Below, piece by piece: positions 6,094 through 12,949 of a DNA stretch of 16,234 bases. The position numbers and the translations under genes are program-made. Source of the stretch: Micavibrio aeruginosavorus. Its GTDB lineage: Bacteria > Pseudomonadota > Alphaproteobacteria > UBA9219. The notes beneath the pieces were generated by a model that ran no database searches, was not told where the DNA came from, and saw only the letters and a program-made list of their open reading frames with translations. The DNA lies in contig DYNT01000012.1 in the NCBI GenBank assembly GCA_020720905.1, forward strand, positions 1 to 16,234. Direction: 5' to 3'. Each line of letters begins with the position of its first letter. Within the stretch, counting starts at the first letter, position 1.

Positions 6094-7443
6094 TCAAACC
6101 GTCAGCAAAGCACGAAGTGTCGCAGCCAGATCAGCGCGCCGGACTTCACGCTGTTCTTTCTTGGCCAGCACTTTCACCAAAACCGTTCCCGCCGCTACCT
6201 CCGTCGCGCCAAAGAGAATAGCGAGCGGCATACCTGCCTTATCCGCATATTTAAACTGCTTATCAAGCTTGGCTGGCTCAAGATAGTTTTCCACAGTAAA
6301 ACCGGCACAGCGAAGCGTGGCCGCAAGCGCCAAATAATCCGCCGCCAGCGCAGGCTCAAGCTGCGTGATCAAAATCTGCGTTGTGTGAGGCACAGGCGGC
6401 AACAGCTCCAACGAAGAGAGTTGATCGTAAAGACGGGACGCACCAATGGACAGCCCCACCCCCGGCAGTTTGGACTTTGTGTAAAGCCCCGCCAGATTTT
6501 CATAACGCCCGCCTGAACACACGCTGCCGATTTCGGGGTGCGCGTCAATCAGCGTTTCGTAAACCGTGCCCGTGTAGTAATCAAGGCCACGCGCAATGGC
6601 GAGGTTGATGCGCGTGCGAGCCTCTGGCACGCCCAAAGCGCGAAGCGATGTCACCATCATGGTGATTTCGGCAAGGCCTTCTTGGAAAACGGGATGATCA
6701 ACCTTTAAAGCGCGTAGCGCCGCCAGCATCGCCTCCTTATCGCCCTTCAGCGCCACAAGCTTCAACACCTTGCCCGCAACATCATCGGTCAGGCCAAGGG
6801 CAACCATCGCGGCGCGCACTTTCTCCTCTCCGATTTTATCCAGCTTGTCGATCTCGCGCAAAACCAACTTCTGCACCTCGCCCTCGCTGACGCCCCACGC
6901 ATCCAGCAAGCCCAAAAGGATTTTGCGATTGCTAAAGTGGATCGTGAAATCGCCAATGCCAAGCTCGGTAAAAATCTGCACGATGATGGCGGGAAGCTCA
7001 GCGTCATAAGCGGGATCCAGCTTGTCCTTACCAATCACGTCAATGTCGGCCTGATAAAACTCACGCATCCTTCCCTTTTGAGGACGCTCGCCGCGATAGG
7101 CGCGCTGGATCTGATAACGGCGGAAGGGAAAGGCCAACTCGCGCTCATGCTGCGCGACATACCGCGCCAAGGGAACAGTTAAATCAAAGCGCAACGCCAT
7201 GTCCGGCGCGTGTCCTTGCTGGATCGCGCCCGTCGATTGCACGAAGTAAACCTGCTTTTCCGTCTCGCCACCCGATTTGGTGAGGATAATGTCCTTCAAC
7301 TCAAACACAGGGGTTTCGACCTGCACAAAGCCAAACCGCTCATACCCGCGCCGGATCACGTCCAACATATGCTGAAAAACCATTTGATCGCGGGGCAAAA
7401 GCTCTAAAGTACCGGAAGGCGTGCGGGGGGGGATAAGGGACAT
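6094..7443 (-). CDS. hisS: Histidyl-tRNA synthetase
   Basis: This 449-residue class II aminoacyl-tRNA synthetase charges tRNA-His with histidine in the cytoplasm. Motif 2 begins at F-R-R-Y-Q-I-Q-R-A-Y-R-G-E-R (107-120). The histidine-binding signature R-G-L-D-Y-Y-T-G-T-V-Y-E is at 285-296, G-G-R-Y-E-N-L at 311-317, and motif 3 (G-V-G-L-S-I-G-A-S-R-L) at 328-338. A C-terminal anticodon-binding domain runs from about 354 to the end. The L-D-Y-Y-T-G signature and the complete C-terminal domain argue against HisZ, the regulatory paralogue. The variant of motif 2 with R-P-Q-K-G-R-M-R-E-F-Y resembles the longer HisRS subtype found in some bacteria and eukaryotes. It is the first gene of a likely operon with the penicillin-binding protein and the IalB-family protein, and diverges from pyrC. 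Confidence 0.96.
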   Translation of the reverse strand: MSLIPPRTPSGTLELLPRDQMVFQHMLDVIRRGYERFGFVQVETPVFELKDIILTKSGGETEKQVYFVQSTGAIQQGHAPDMALRFDLTVPLARYVAQHERELAFPFRRYQIQRAYRGERPQKGRMREFYQADIDVIGKDKLDPAYDAELPAIIVQIFTELGIGDFTIHFSNRKILLGLLDAWGVSEGEVQKLVLREIDKLDKIGEEKVRAAMVALGLTDDVAGKVLKLVALKGDKEAMLAALRALKVDHPVFQEGLAEITMMVTSLRALGVPEARTRINLAIARGLDYYTGTVYETLIDAHPEIGSVCSGGRYENLAGLYTKSKLPGVGLSIGASRLYDQLSSLELLPPVPHTTQILITQLEPALAADYLALAATLRCAGFTVENYLEPAKLDKQFKYADKAGMPLAILFGATEVAAGTVLVKVLAKKEQREVRRADLAATLRALLTV

Positions 7444-7484
7444 GAGGCAAAAACTCTGTTGATGTTAAAAGATGTTACGTCCTA

Positions 7485-7514
7485 TTTATAGCTTCCTCTT
7501 CCCTTTTTAACCAA
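7485..7514 (-). promoter_or_regulatory. Putative hisS promoter
   Basis: On the minus strand TTGGTT (7509-7514), an 18-base spacer and TATAAA (7485-7490) lie about 42 bases before the hisS ATG. This is the best sigma-70-type match in the intergenic region facing hisS and would drive the downstream leftward genes. Confidence 0.5.
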
Positions 7515-7517
7515 TCT

Positions 7518-7546
7518 CTTTTTTCTCTTCCATTTTGGTCTATAAT
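7518..7546 (+). promoter_or_regulatory. Putative pyrC promoter
   Basis: A perfect TATAAT at 7541-7546 lies 31 bases before the pyrC ATG. The -35 region at 17 bases spacing (7518-7523, CTTTTT) is poor and embedded in a pyrimidine-rich run. It may drive pyrC and the two ATPase genes behind it. Confidence 0.5.
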
Positions 7547-7577
7547 CACCCCGAATCTCTTTCGAAAGCCCCTCATT

Positions 7578-8654
7578 ATGCCCCCTCTCCAAACCCTTAC
7601 AATCCCCAAGCCCGACGACTGGCACTTGCATTTGCGCGATGGCGCGATGCTGAAGGCCGTTTTGCCCTATACGGCAAGCCACTTCGCCCGCGCCGTGGTG
7701 ATGCCCAACCTTAAACCCGCCATCACGACAACGGCGGCGGCTGCTGCCTATCGTGAGCGGATACGCGAGGCGCTGCCCCCCCACATGACCTTTACGCCGT
7801 TGATGACGGCCTATCTGACAGACACCATCGATCCCGATGATTTAGAGAGAGGTTTTAAAGAGGGCATTCTTTTCGCGGCTAAACTCTACCCCGCAGGTGC
7901 GACGACCAACTCTGACCAAGGTGTGACGGACATACAAGCCATCTCGGACATCCTTGATCGCCTGCAAAAGATTGACATGCCGCTTCTTATTCACGGCGAA
8001 GTGGCTGATCCTGCCGTGGATTTCTTTGATCGCGAGACCGTCTTTATCGACCGCGTCCTTATCCCGCTTCGCCGCAATTTTCCTGCTCTTAGAATTGTGA
8101 TGGAGCATATCACCACGCGCTATGCCGCCAACTATATCGTCAGCGAAGCGCAAAGCAGCCATGGCAAGCTGGCTGCCACCGTCACCGCGCACCATATGAG
8201 GATCAATCGAAACGCCCTGTTTGAAGGCGGCCTCAATCCTCACCATTTTTGCCTGCCTGTTGCCAAGCGCGAAGAGGATCGCCAAGCCGTTATAGCCGCC
8301 GCCACATCGGGTGCGCCTATGTTCTTTGCGGGAACAGACTCGGCACCGCATCCACGCACGGCTAAAGAATCCTCTCATGGCTTGGGCGGCGTTTTTTCTG
8401 CCCCCAACGCACTGGCGCTTTATGCTGAAACCTTTGAAAAAGCAGGTTCGCTTGACCGCCTTGAAAACTTTCTCAGCCTCAATGGCCCTGCTTTTTACGG
8501 CCTTCCCGTTAATGCGGCATCCCTTAAACTTGAAAAACGCGCCGCGCCAGAGGAACCTCTTAAGTCGATTTTAACGGAAGAGGCGCAAGAAGTAATAGCC
8601 TTCCCCACCGAATCGCGCCTTTCTTGGCGCGTGGCCCTCAAAGAACCCCTATAG
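7578..8654 (+). CDS. pyrC: Dihydroorotase
   Basis: This 358-residue cytoplasmic zinc enzyme interconverts carbamoyl aspartate and dihydroorotate, the third step of pyrimidine synthesis. The metal ligands and catalytic residues fall at almost the same positions as in E. coli PyrC: His16 and His18 in W-H-L-H-L-R, Lys102 (the carbamylated bridge) in A-K-L-Y-P-A-G-A-T-T-N-S, His139 in L-I-H-G-E, His177 in M-E-H-I-T-T, and Asp254 in F-A-G-T-D-S-A-P-H. This places it in the short homodimeric type rather than the long PyrC/allantoinase-like class. The ATG has no clear Shine-Dalgarno site. Its stop is only 8 bases before the next ATG, so the first PilT-like ATPase gene is probably translated with it. 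Confidence 0.97.
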   Translation: MPPLQTLTIPKPDDWHLHLRDGAMLKAVLPYTASHFARAVVMPNLKPAITTTAAAAAYRERIREALPPHMTFTPLMTAYLTDTIDPDDLERGFKEGILFAAKLYPAGATTNSDQGVTDIQAISDILDRLQKIDMPLLIHGEVADPAVDFFDRETVFIDRVLIPLRRNFPALRIVMEHITTRYAANYIVSEAQSSHGKLAATVTAHHMRINRNALFEGGLNPHHFCLPVAKREEDRQAVIAAATSGAPMFFAGTDSAPHPRTAKESSHGLGGVFSAPNALALYAETFEKAGSLDRLENFLSLNGPAFYGLPVNAASLKLEKRAAPEEPLKSILTEEAQEVIAFPTESRLSWRVALKEPL

Positions 8655-8662
8655 GTTTTCCT

Positions 8663-9694
8663 ATGCCCTCTAAAATCAACGACCTCCCTTTTATCGATCT
8701 GTATGTTCGCCTTGATGGGACAGAGCCGCCCATGTACCGCGCCCGTGAGCGCGGTAACAGCGCTTATAACCAACTTGTCCCAACCGAATTCATCCCTGCC
8801 GTTGAACAATTTGGCGTGATGATCAAAGCGGAAATGCAAGATGTCTCCGACACAACCTTAACCTATGAAGGCATGCGTTGCCGTGTTTCTAAACAAGTCA
8901 TGGCGGATGGAACCCTGTGGGCTTGTGCGCGGCAAATTAATTCTGAGCTGCCCGATATCAATAAGCTGGGCTTCGCCCCTCATATTTGCGGCCACCTGAC
9001 ATCTTTAGGACAACGTGAAGGCCTTATTCTTGTGTCCGGCTCCGCTGGCCATGGCAAGACGACAACGGCGGCAGGCCTTCTCATTAACTACATGAATACC
9101 TATGGCGGAACGGCGATCACCATCGAAGATCCCGTCGAATATATCCTTAAAGGTCGCCATGGCGAGTTTGCCCAATGCTTCCAAGTCGAGGTTAAGGGGG
9201 ACGATGAATGGGCGCTTACGCTTAAACGTGCGTTGCGCTGGGGGCCTCGTTATATCTTTGTGGGTGAAATCCGCACACCCCAAGCAGCCGAGCAACTTCT
9301 TCACGCCGCAACAACGGGACACACCGTTATCACCACCTTGCACGGTGGCATGCCCGAAGAAGCTCTCACCGGCCTTTTGTTCATGGCCGAGCAAGCGATG
9401 GGGACAGGCGCTGCCGATATTCTGGCTGGCTGCCTTACGGCGCTTTTGCATCAAACCATGAAAGAGGATGGCCCCTTTGTGCGCTATCTCTTTACCGAAG
9501 AAAATGCGCCTGGCGATCCTATCCGCTCGCTGATCCGCGAGAATAAAATCGGCATGATGTCAACCTATATCGATCGCATTGCGGCGCGGCTGGCCAATCA
9601 GCCTCTTCCCCTTGGACAAGGCATGCCCCACACGCAACACCCCGTGGGGGAGGCGCGCACGCCTCTCCCACCCCTCCCCCCCATTCGCAGGTAA
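8663..9694 (+). CDS. PilT-like secretion ATPase, first paralogue
   Basis: This 343-residue protein belongs to the PilT/VirB11 (type II/IV secretion) ATPase superfamily. After an N-terminal alpha/beta domain it has a Walker A motif G-S-A-G-H-G-K-T (126-133), an Asp box I-T-I-E-D-P-V-E-Y (152-160), a Walker B region Y-I-F-V-G-E (197-202) and a His box T-T-G-H-T-V-I-T-T-L-H (217-227). The late motif P-I-R-S-L-I-R-E-N-K-I-G-M-M is close to the PilT C-terminal helix. The stretch before Walker B reads L-R-W-G-P-R instead of the L-R-E-D-P-D usual in PilT, a difference shared with its paralogue downstream. I chose the ATG at 8663, 8 bases past the pyrC stop, over an upstream in-frame ATG inside pyrC. 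The Pro-rich tail (about 315-343) is absent from the paralogue and partly encoded by a hairpin. Whether it serves pili, gliding or secretion cannot be told from this window. Confidence 0.85.
   Translation: MPSKINDLPFIDLYVRLDGTEPPMYRARERGNSAYNQLVPTEFIPAVEQFGVMIKAEMQDVSDTTLTYEGMRCRVSKQVMADGTLWACARQINSELPDINKLGFAPHICGHLTSLGQREGLILVSGSAGHGKTTTAAGLLINYMNTYGGTAITIEDPVEYILKGRHGEFAQCFQVEVKGDDEWALTLKRALRWGPRYIFVGEIRTPQAAEQLLHAATTGHTVITTLHGGMPEEALTGLLFMAEQAMGTGAADILAGCLTALLHQTMKEDGPFVRYLFTEENAPGDPIRSLIRENKIGMMSTYIDRIAARLANQPLPLGQGMPHTQHPVGEARTPLPPLPPIRR
9644..9671 (+). other. Strong hairpin over the 3' end of the first ATPase gene
   Basis: GTGGGGGAGGCG (9644-9655) pairs with CGCCTCTCCCAC (9660-9671) around the loop CGCA: a 12-bp stem with one G-T wobble. 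It lies within the last codons of the first ATPase gene and about 30 bases before the Shine-Dalgarno of the second. No T run follows, so it is more likely an mRNA stability or pausing element, or part of an inserted repeat, than a terminator. Confidence 0.55.
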
Positions 9695-9716
9695 CCGTTA
9701 AAGGAGCCTTCCCCCC

Positions 9717-10718
9717 ATGTTTGCCTCAAACGCCCCACCAACCAGCGACAAGCTATGTGATCTGCCCTTTATGGATCTTTATATCCGCATCGATCATCCC
9801 GCGCCTGCGCGGTATCGTTGCGCCGCCCGCGATTACACCAACAACTGGACGCGCAACCTGCCCGACGTTTACAAAGAAGAAATTGAGCTTCTGGCCAACC
9901 AACTGCGCGGTCAGATTGATAACCCCGATTCCTCTTTTGAATATGAAGGCATGCGCTTTCGCCTCTCGTACCAGCGCCTTGCGAATGGTCAGGATTGGGT
10001 TGTTCTGCGCCGCATCAGCGCCCGCGTGCCCAAGCTGGAAGAGCTTAACTTTGCATCGCATATTTGCACGCATTTGCGCCGTCTTGGGCAACGGGACGGC
10101 TTGATCGTTATCTCTGGCGCGACAGGCAACGGTAAAACAACGACGGCATTCTCTCTTCTCAACGATTTTCTGCAAAACTTCGGCGGCGTAGGGATCACGA
10201 TTGAAGATCCCGTCGAATACGCCCTTGACGGCCCCGTGGGTGAGTATGGCTATTGCTATCAAGTTCAGGTGAATAAGGACGAAGACTGGGCCTCACCGCT
10301 CAAACGCGCCTTGCGCTGGACGCCTCGTTTTTTGCTGGTGGGCGAGGTTCGATCCCCCCGTGCGGCTGAACAAATCCTGCGCGCTGCAACGACGGGGCAT
10401 TTGGTCATCACCACAATCCACGCCGGATCCATCGAAGAAAGTTTGATGGGCTTGATGCATCTGGCCGAACAAGGCATGGGCAATGCCGCCAATTATATGC
10501 TGGCGCAAGGCTTGACGGCGGGTATGCACCAAACACTCAACGCGACGGGGCCGTTTTTGCGTTATGTGATGACCGAGGAAAACAACAACGGCGATCCCAT
10601 TCGCTCGTTGGTGCGCGAAAATCGCGTGGGGATGATCAATTCCTATATCGATAAGCAAATCGCGCGCATGAACACCATTCACGGCAGCGGCAACGTTCCC
10701 TTGCAGGGCAAAAGATAA
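9717..10718 (+). CDS. PilT-like secretion ATPase, second paralogue
   Basis: This 333-residue protein aligns without gaps to the preceding ATPase over most of its core, with roughly 60 percent of core residues the same by eye. Motifs: Walker A G-A-T-G-N-G-K-T (134-141), Asp box I-T-I-E-D-P-V-E-Y (160-168), Walker B F-L-L-V-G-E (205-210), His box T-T-G-H-L-V-I-T-T-I-H (225-235), and P-I-R-S-L-V-R-E-N-R-V-G-M near the end. Both ATPases open with the same D-L-P-F-x-D-L-Y-x-R-x-D signature. It shares the L-R-W-x-P-R variation before Walker B. A good ribosome site (AAGGAG, 9701-9706) precedes the ATG by 10 bases. The pair recalls PilT/PilU retraction motors, but no pilin, platform protein or PilB is nearby. 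Its stop lies 4 bases from the stop of a convergent small gene. Confidence 0.86.
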   Translation: MFASNAPPTSDKLCDLPFMDLYIRIDHPAPARYRCAARDYTNNWTRNLPDVYKEEIELLANQLRGQIDNPDSSFEYEGMRFRLSYQRLANGQDWVVLRRISARVPKLEELNFASHICTHLRRLGQRDGLIVISGATGNGKTTTAFSLLNDFLQNFGGVGITIEDPVEYALDGPVGEYGYCYQVQVNKDEDWASPLKRALRWTPRFLLVGEVRSPRAAEQILRAATTGHLVITTIHAGSIEESLMGLMHLAEQGMGNAANYMLAQGLTAGMHQTLNATGPFLRYVMTEENNNGDPIRSLVRENRVGMINSYIDKQIARMNTIHGSGNVPLQGKR

Positions 10719-10722
10719 AAGC

Positions 10723-11010
10723 CTAATAAGTCGGGAACGGCGCAGAAACCTCGATTTTCAAAGCAGAGGCTTTCTCTAAAACAGGGCGTACCGCACCATC
10801 CCCGCCAACCTCATAAAGCGCGTGAAGAACGTCTTTCAAACAAAGACGTGAGCCTTTTTGTCTTTCCTTAAAAGACCATAAAAGATGATGCGCGGCCTTT
10901 GTCATCGCAGGCAGGTCTTTCCGCTCAATAGCGTCTTTTGCTCTGATAAATAAACATTCCGCGCCCTTACAATCGTATGAACGACCTACGGATGATACGC
11001 ACAAAACCAT
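10723..11010 (-). CDS. Small protein of unknown function, 95 residues
   Basis: I do not recognise this protein. It is 95 residues long, mostly helical by eye, with four cysteines (Cys4, 14, 19 and 57), a basic middle and a C-terminal half with L-Y-E-V-G-G-D-G-A-V-R-P-V-L-E. There is no clear signal peptide or membrane segment. A ribosome site (AAGGA) lies 9 bases before the ATG, which supports it as a real gene. It is convergent with the second ATPase gene with only 4 bases between stops, and lies 50 bases behind another unknown gene on the same strand, with which it may be co-transcribed. Confidence 0.6.
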   Translation of the reverse strand: MVLCVSSVGRSYDCKGAECLFIRAKDAIERKDLPAMTKAAHHLLWSFKERQKGSRLCLKDVLHALYEVGGDGAVRPVLEKASALKIEVSAPFPTY

Positions 11011-11060
11011 GACGTTGTTTCCTTATTCTAATAAACGAATCACACTTATTTTTATCTCAA

Positions 11061-11405
11061 TTAATTAATAATCTCGTCCATCTTCATGTCAACGAGGAAT
11101 TCAATGGCTCTCATATAATCATTGCGGCGGAGCTTGGCGACATGATCGACGCCGAACTCGGCCTCGACGATCATCTGGACTGTTTCTTGACGGACGTTCT
11201 GATTATAGGCGACATAGGCAAGAAGGGCATAAATAGAAGTCAGCTCACGTTCATTAATGCGTTCGACTTGAGGGGAAACGGTTTTATCGGAAAATTGAGG
11301 CATATCGGTAGAACAAGAGACTTTGAGCGTTTCAGCAACCTTCACCATATGCTCACGCGAGGCTGTATCGGCTTCAGGTCGTTTGTTTGTCGTGAATTTC
11401 GTCAT
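11061..11405 (-). CDS. Hypothetical helical protein, 114 residues
   Basis: I do not recognise this family. The N-terminal third is polar and rich in Lys, Thr and Glu. From about residue 50 the sequence looks compact and helical, with E-L-T-S-I-Y-A-L-L-A-Y-V-A-Y, then V-E-A-E-F-G-V-D-H-V and a closing Y-M-R-A-I-E-F-L-V-D-M helix. That pattern is reminiscent of small regulatory or adaptor proteins, but no named domain can be assigned. Evidence that it is expressed is good: an AAAGGAG ribosome site 6 bases before the ATG and a good promoter upstream. It diverges from the HTH regulator gene across a 272-base region and precedes the 95-residue gene. Confidence 0.72.
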   Translation of the reverse strand: MTKFTTNKRPEADTASREHMVKVAETLKVSCSTDMPQFSDKTVSPQVERINERELTSIYALLAYVAYNQNVRQETVQMIVEAEFGVDHVAKLRRNDYMRAIEFLVDMKMDEIIN

Positions 11406-11424
11406 AATGAGCTCCTTTAGAAAA

Positions 11425-11452
11425 AAGTTATGGCAAAACAGGCCGTTGTCAA
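11425..11452 (-). promoter_or_regulatory. Putative promoter of the 114-residue protein gene
   Basis: The minus strand has a perfect TTGACA (11447-11452), a 16-base spacer and TAACTT (11425-11430). Transcription would start about a dozen bases before the ATG, leaving a short leader that holds the AAAGGAG ribosome site. Confidence 0.6.
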
Positions 11453-11552
11453 GGTTTTCTTTTAATTGCGTCGTTTTGAAAAGCCTTCTTGGCTCTCCAT
11501 CGATTTTTGTACACTACACGAAAAGATTGTTTTCCGCAACTGAAAAGTTCTA

Positions 11553-11603
11553 TTGCATTACTTTCTTGATGGTGTTAGCATCGTTTTTAGAAACTTACAC
11601 CAT
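11553..11603 (+). promoter_or_regulatory. Putative promoter and operator of the HTH/GNAT operon
   Basis: TTGCAT (11553-11558), a 17-base spacer and TAGCAT (11576-11581) form a fair promoter about 97 bases before the HTH gene. A perfect 7-bp inverted repeat, ATGGTGT (11569-11575) and ACACCAT (11597-11603), brackets the -10 box, with arm centres 28 bases apart. An XRE regulator encoded just downstream could bind here. A TATAAT at 11636-11641 is an alternative -10 box without a good -35. The rest of 11453-11677 is AT-rich with no gene that I can support. Confidence 0.4.
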
Positions 11604-11677
11604 GCTTGTTAAGAGGGGGTTAATTTATTGCCCCTTATAATCAAGCAACCAGAGAACAAAAACAAAGGCCACCAAGA

Positions 11678-12319
11678 ATGATTACAGGACGCCAGATCAG
11701 AGCCGCAAGAGCCCTTTTAGATATGAGCCAAGACGCGCTGGCCGAGGAAACAGGCCTCACCCCCCAAGCCATCCGCAAAATCGAAAACGGCAACGTCCAA
11801 CCCCGCGAAGGCACGATTGCGGATATTACAAGGGCGTTTAATGGTCGTGGCGTGGAGTTTATTGAAAACGATGGCGTTCGTTGTTTTCCGGTAGGTATCG
11901 AAACATTCAACGGACATGATCGATTCGACGAATTTTCGAATTTTATGCACGAATACCTGAATCGTTTTGGCGGTGAAGTCTGCATATCAGTAACAGACGA
12001 ACGCATCCTTCAACATGCGTGGAAAAATATTGAAACACACAGAGCCAAAATGATTGAACTTGTTAAATCGAAAAATGTCTCTGGTCGTATTCTGGCCGTT
12101 GATGGCAACTTTGTACGAACATGGGCTGACTTGCGTCATCAAGCCAGAACCCCAGATATGCCGCAAGTTTCCTTCTTCACTTTTGGCGATAATTTAGCTC
12201 TCATTTCATTTGATAATAAAACACAGCCTTATGTTGTTTTACACAAATCTGGACCATTTGCCGCAGCTTATAAAACTGCTTTCAATGCAGCATGGGATAA
12301 AGCCGAGGTTATACCATGA
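11678..12319 (+). CDS. XRE-family regulator with PLD-like C-terminal domain
   Basis: This 213-residue protein begins with an XRE helix-turn-helix (about 1-60: M-S-Q-D-A-L-A-E-E-T-G-L, then A-I-R-K-I-E-N-G). The C-terminal part, about 80-210, resembles the phospholipase-D-like sensor domain seen in some regulators: I-S-V-T-D-E-R early, F-F-T-F-G-D-N-L-A-L-I-S-F near 166-178, and the closing F-A-A-A-Y-K-T-A-F-N-A-A-W pattern. I do not see an HKD catalytic motif, so it would bind rather than cleave a ligand. The PLD-like assignment is by eye and tentative; the HTH is clear. The stop overlaps the start of the acetyltransferase gene by 4 bases (ATGA), so the two are translated together. Codons are more AT-rich than in neighbouring housekeeping genes, which suggests acquired DNA. 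Confidence 0.8.
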   Translation: MITGRQIRAARALLDMSQDALAEETGLTPQAIRKIENGNVQPREGTIADITRAFNGRGVEFIENDGVRCFPVGIETFNGHDRFDEFSNFMHEYLNRFGGEVCISVTDERILQHAWKNIETHRAKMIELVKSKNVSGRILAVDGNFVRTWADLRHQARTPDMPQVSFFTFGDNLALISFDNKTQPYVVLHKSGPFAAAYKTAFNAAWDKAEVIP

Positions 12320-12894
12320 ATAATTTAACGGCAATTTCTCAGAAAACACCCCTTGATACGCATCATGTACTTTATCGTGTTCTAAAGCCCCAAGATGCTT
12401 GGGCGTACAAAGGAATTCGCATGGAAGCACTTATGGGTACAGACAGTCGTTACTTTACAGCCAATCCGATTAAGGAAAACGCCTATTCATTAGAAGATTG
12501 GGGCTTAATCTGCACCGAAACTTATGATCGCGCAATTATTGGAGCTTTTCGGGATACTGTGCTTATAGGTGTAATGTCTGCGACACGTTCTGAAAGCGAC
12601 ATGACAGGACTTACGTCCTATTATAGCGCCGAATATATTCGTCCTGCGTATAGGCATTTAGGTATTGCGAAAAACATGCTTCTGACACGCGATGGTTGGG
12701 CAATAAATAATGATTGCGAAAAAGCAATTTTTACAATTCGCACTGATAACCAATGGCTCAAAAAACAAGTCAACCATGGTGCAAGAATAAAAGAAGAATT
12801 GAGAATGTCTTTTGCTGATGGGTCTATTGCTCCCATTTATTTACTTGAACGCGATCTGCTCGACAACGCCCTCTCTCAAAAATTTGTGGCATAA
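12316..12894 (+). CDS. GNAT-family N-acetyltransferase
   Basis: This 192-residue protein shows the GNAT fold order: an N-terminal strand and helix (Y-R-V-L-K-P-Q-D-A-W-A-Y-K-G-I-R, 20-35), a central strand I-I-G-A-F-R-D-T-V-L-I-G-V-M-S-A-T (74-90), and the acetyl-CoA loop after a strand, Y-I-R-P-A-Y-R-H-L-G-I-A (107-118), which fits the R/Q-x-x-G-x-A motif. A final N-Q-W-L-K-K-Q-V-N-H-G-A (145-156) is the usual motif B helix followed by the turn. The substrate cannot be told. It overlaps the HTH gene by 4 bases, so regulator and enzyme form one unit; this arrangement could be a self-regulated modification system or, less likely, a GNAT toxin with its repressor. AT-rich codons match its partner rather than the flanking genes. 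Confidence 0.82.
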   Translation: MNNLTAISQKTPLDTHHVLYRVLKPQDAWAYKGIRMEALMGTDSRYFTANPIKENAYSLEDWGLICTETYDRAIIGAFRDTVLIGVMSATRSESDMTGLTSYYSAEYIRPAYRHLGIAKNMLLTRDGWAINNDCEKAIFTIRTDNQWLKKQVNHGARIKEELRMSFADGSIAPIYLLERDLLDNALSQKFVA

Positions 12895-12922
12895 TACCAA
12901 CCGCCCTATGAAGCGACTCATA
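12894..12922. repeat. Dispersed intergenic repeat, copy B
   Basis: Second copy of the element at 1964-1992, with 24 of 29 identical positions. It starts on the last base of the GNAT stop codon and fills most of the 55-base gap to the convergent TPR lipoprotein gene, at the edge of the AT-rich accessory block. Confidence 0.5.
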
Positions 12923-12949
12923 AAAAGAAACAAACTGAACGCCCCCCCC

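Noticed and set aside
8624..8662. Upstream ATG for the first PilT-like ATPase, inside pyrC
   Set aside because: The paralogue begins near the D-L-P-F motif, and the ATG at 8663 lies right after the pyrC stop; the extra 13 residues have no counterpart.
11323..11640. 105-codon plus-strand frame over the region upstream of the HTH gene
   Set aside because: It overlaps antisense the 5' end and promoter of the 114-residue gene, and no Shine-Dalgarno is evident.
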